Shown here: piece after piece, positions 62,638 through 64,000 of the stretch | How the letters are laid out: each line of letters starts with the position of its first letter | Position numbering within the stretch: the stretch's first letter is position 1 | Source: Ureibacillus chungkukjangi | Lineage (GTDB): Bacteria > Bacillota > Bacilli > Bacillales_A > Planococcaceae | NCBI RefSeq assembly: GCF_003217295.1 | Contig: NZ_QJTJ01000009.1 | Coordinates: 53,484 to 117,483, forward strand | Length of the DNA stretch: 64,000 bases | Reading direction: 5' to 3' | Notes under the pieces: generated by a model | Told to the model about the DNA's origin: nothing | The model's database searches: none | What the model saw: the letters and a program-made list of their open reading frames with translations, nothing else | Program-made: the position numbers and the translations under genes

Positions 62638-63640
62638 GTGTCCCGCCCCCTTTATCCGTTTTAAACTCGAACTCTTTCCAGCATGTACAGCGAACAAAAT
62701 GTCCTGGTGAAATTTCATGTAGTGCTGGATTTTCCTCATGAACATCTTCCGAAATCCAAGGAATTCGGGAAGAAAAACGACAGCCAGATCGTGGAAGGTT
62801 CATTAATGAAGGAACGATTCCTTCAATAACATTTAAACGATCCGAGTTTGAGTTCATCTGAGGAATTGAGTTAAATAAAGAACGTGTATAAGGGTGTTTA
62901 GGATTTTCAAACAATTCTTCTACACTTGCCTCTTCAATAATTTCCCCTGCATACATAACTGCTACGCGGTCTGCAACCTCAGCAACTACTCCCAAGTCAT
63001 GGGTAATTAATATAATTCCTGCTTCAGTTTCAGCCTGTAAATCAATTAATAAGTCTAAAATTTGTGCTTGAATTGTAACATCCAATGCTGTAGTAGGTTC
63101 ATCCGCAATAATAATTTGTGGTTTACAAGCAATTGCGATTGCGATAATAACCCTTTGTCTCATCCCACCGGATAATTGGTGTGGGAATTGTCTTGCAACC
63201 CGCTCTGGGTTACGGATTCCTACCTGGTTTAATAGCTCTAATACTCTAGCATCTCTTTGAGTTTTGTCTAAAGTAGTATGATAGATTAAACCCTCTTCGA
63301 TTTGCTCTCCAATTCGCATAAGTGGATTAAGTGCCGATAGAGGATCTTGGAAAATCATACTGATTTGGAAGCCTCGAATATCGTTCATATCCTCTTCTGA
63401 TAATGCTGCTAGGTTTTTGTTATCAAATAAAATTTCACCTTTAACACGCGTCTTATTTTGGTCATATAGACCGATAATGGATGTTGCAAGTGTACTTTTA
63501 CCACATCCTGATTCACCTACGATAGCAAGTATCTCATTTTTCTTTACCGTTAATGAAACACCATCCACTGCATCGTAAAATGTATCTTTAATCCGAAATC
63601 CAGTATGTAAGTTATTAATCTTTAAAAGCTCGTTACTCAA
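62615..63640 (-). CDS. oppD: oligopeptide ABC transporter ATPase, OppD type
   Basis: A 341-residue ATPase, first gene of the operon. It has Walker A GESGCGKSTLATSI (about 42-55), signature QLSGGMRQRVIIAIAIA, Walker B IIIADEPTTALDVT and the OppD-type C-terminal region with several Cys (GCRFSSRIPWI ... HFVRCTCWKEF), the site where some members bind an Fe-S cluster. The likely start is TTG at 63640, preceded by AAGGAGAG; the more upstream TTG at 63661 has no ribosome site. Operon order D-F-B-C-A differs from B. subtilis oppABCDF and appDFABC, where the binding protein precedes the permeases. Confidence 0.93.
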   Translation of the reverse strand: MSNELLKINNLHTGFRIKDTFYDAVDGVSLTVKKNEILAIVGESGCGKSTLATSIIGLYDQNKTRVKGEILFDNKNLAALSEEDMNDIRGFQISMIFQDPLSALNPLMRIGEQIEEGLIYHTTLDKTQRDARVLELLNQVGIRNPERVARQFPHQLSGGMRQRVIIAIAIACKPQIIIADEPTTALDVTIQAQILDLLIDLQAETEAGIILITHDLGVVAEVADRVAVMYAGEIIEEASVEELFENPKHPYTRSLFNSIPQMNSNSDRLNVIEGIVPSLMNLPRSGCRFSSRIPWISEDVHEENPALHEISPGHFVRCTCWKEFEFKTDKGGGTHELYANK

Positions 63641-63812
63641 GTTAACTCTCCTTTCTAGCAATCGTGTTGACTTCTAATTTGAATATTACATTTGAGCTTA
63701 CTATGTAAGTTTTTCAAATTGTTTAAAACTAATAATTATTCTTAATCTTTTTTGTATTCTTGCAATAAATTATATATTCCTGTAACAATTGAAGTCAATA
63801 TAATTTAATTTT

Positions 63813-63827
63813 ATTTTTCAGAAATAA
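63813..63827. promoter_or_regulatory. possible CodY box upstream of the opp operon
   Basis: ATTTTTCAGAAATAA matches the 15-bp CodY consensus AATTTTCWGAAAATT at 11 positions and lies 173 bases before oppD. Peptide transporters are common CodY targets, but in AT-rich DNA such matches are frequent. Confidence 0.3.
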
Positions 63828-63905
63828 CTAAAAATTGAGTCAAAAGCGTTGCTAATGACACATTATTACGAGAAAAATAGAGTAAAGTTTTTTTGAGATA
63901 GTATT

Positions 63906-64000
63906 AATCGAGTAGGAGGCTAGCCATTAGTTGGCTAGCCGACCTCTCACACCACCGTACGTACGGATCCGTATACGGCGGTTCGAAAGTTTTATGGTTT
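63906..64000 (-). mobile_element. 3' end of a group II intron (probably class IIC), domains V and VI
   Basis: On the minus strand the sequence enters from the right edge. Domain V is read at 63949-63984 (GAACCGCCGTATACGG ... CCGTACGTACGGTGGTG), a 34-36-base stem-loop with the conserved sequence of bacterial IIC introns such as those of Oceanobacillus and B. halodurans. Then GAGAGG leads to domain VI, GGCTAGCC paired with GGCTAGCC across ACTAAT-type loop (63918-63940), and the 3' end CCTCCTACTCGATT at about 63906. The body and any reverse transcriptase lie outside the window. Recognition is from memory of such ends. Confidence 0.82.

Overview
The window is a stretch of chromosome from an AT-rich, endospore-forming Firmicute of the order Bacillales. 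Spore genes (spoVIF, spoVAC-D-E, a CotY/CotZ coat protein, a YjcZ-type protein, a Spo0E-like phosphatase) and long runs of gene order shared with Bacillus subtilis (ykv/ykw, yjc, yjb, yja, yit blocks) support this. The presence of ppk-ppx and clpB, and a MurE with DDPR in place of DNPR, fit the Lysinibacillus/Solibacillus/Ureibacillus group better than B. subtilis itself. The genus is inferred, not shown.

Layout. 1-8.5 kb (minus strand): the N-terminal part of a GGDEF-EAL protein, ppx-ppk (polyphosphate), cheV, an UMF1-type transporter and a YkwC-like dehydrogenase. 8.8-16.2 kb: small regulators (Spo0E-like, YkvS), a CPBP membrane protein, a lipoprotein, an mhqR-like repressor beside a PAS histidine kinase, ktrD, and a TerC-family Mn exporter behind a yybP-ykoY riboswitch. 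16.7-22.8 kb: prfC, murE, an M42 peptidase and an aldehyde dehydrogenase. 23.2-25.0 kb: an intact IS1182-family element inserted at a terminator-like palindrome. 25.1-28.5 kb: nuclease lipoprotein, pgpA-like gene and yjcH-yjcG-yjcF. 28.6-32.2 kb: spore island (spoVIF, YjcZ-type protein, a YhcN-like lipoprotein with spoVAC-D-E, cotZ). 32.4-45.4 kb: mgtE and the yjbO-nadK-yjbM-yjbL / yjbK-cwlQ-yjbI-spxH pair of divergent operons, the RoxS/RsaE small RNA, pepF, coiA, mecA and spx. 45.8-50.1 kb: T-box-controlled trpS and FapR-controlled fabH-fabF. 50.1-57.7 kb: clpB without its N-terminal domain and with a CtsR box, an Fnr-type regulator with a C-terminal Cys cluster, alcohol dehydrogenase, and yitW-yitV-yitU-yitS. 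57.8-63.6 kb: a five-gene oligopeptide ABC transporter. At the right edge is the 3' end (domains V and VI) of a group II intron, probably class C.

Functional links. The 39-45.4 kb region gathers the Spx proteolysis circuit: Spx, its adaptor SpxH/YjbH and the ClpC adaptor MecA. Redox sensing recurs: a Rex-like site at roxS, an Fnr-type [Fe-S] regulator, an MhqR-like quinone-stress repressor and Spx. Many transcription units have readable regulators: riboswitch, T-box, FapR box, CtsR box, a sigma-G-like promoter and numerous intrinsic terminators.

No CRISPR array, tRNA, rRNA, prophage or defence island was seen. The most unusual items are the IS1182 insertion with its 29-bp palindromic flanking repeats and insulating hairpins, the N-domain-less ClpB, the repeat-YjcZ spore protein, and two unlisted small ORFs.
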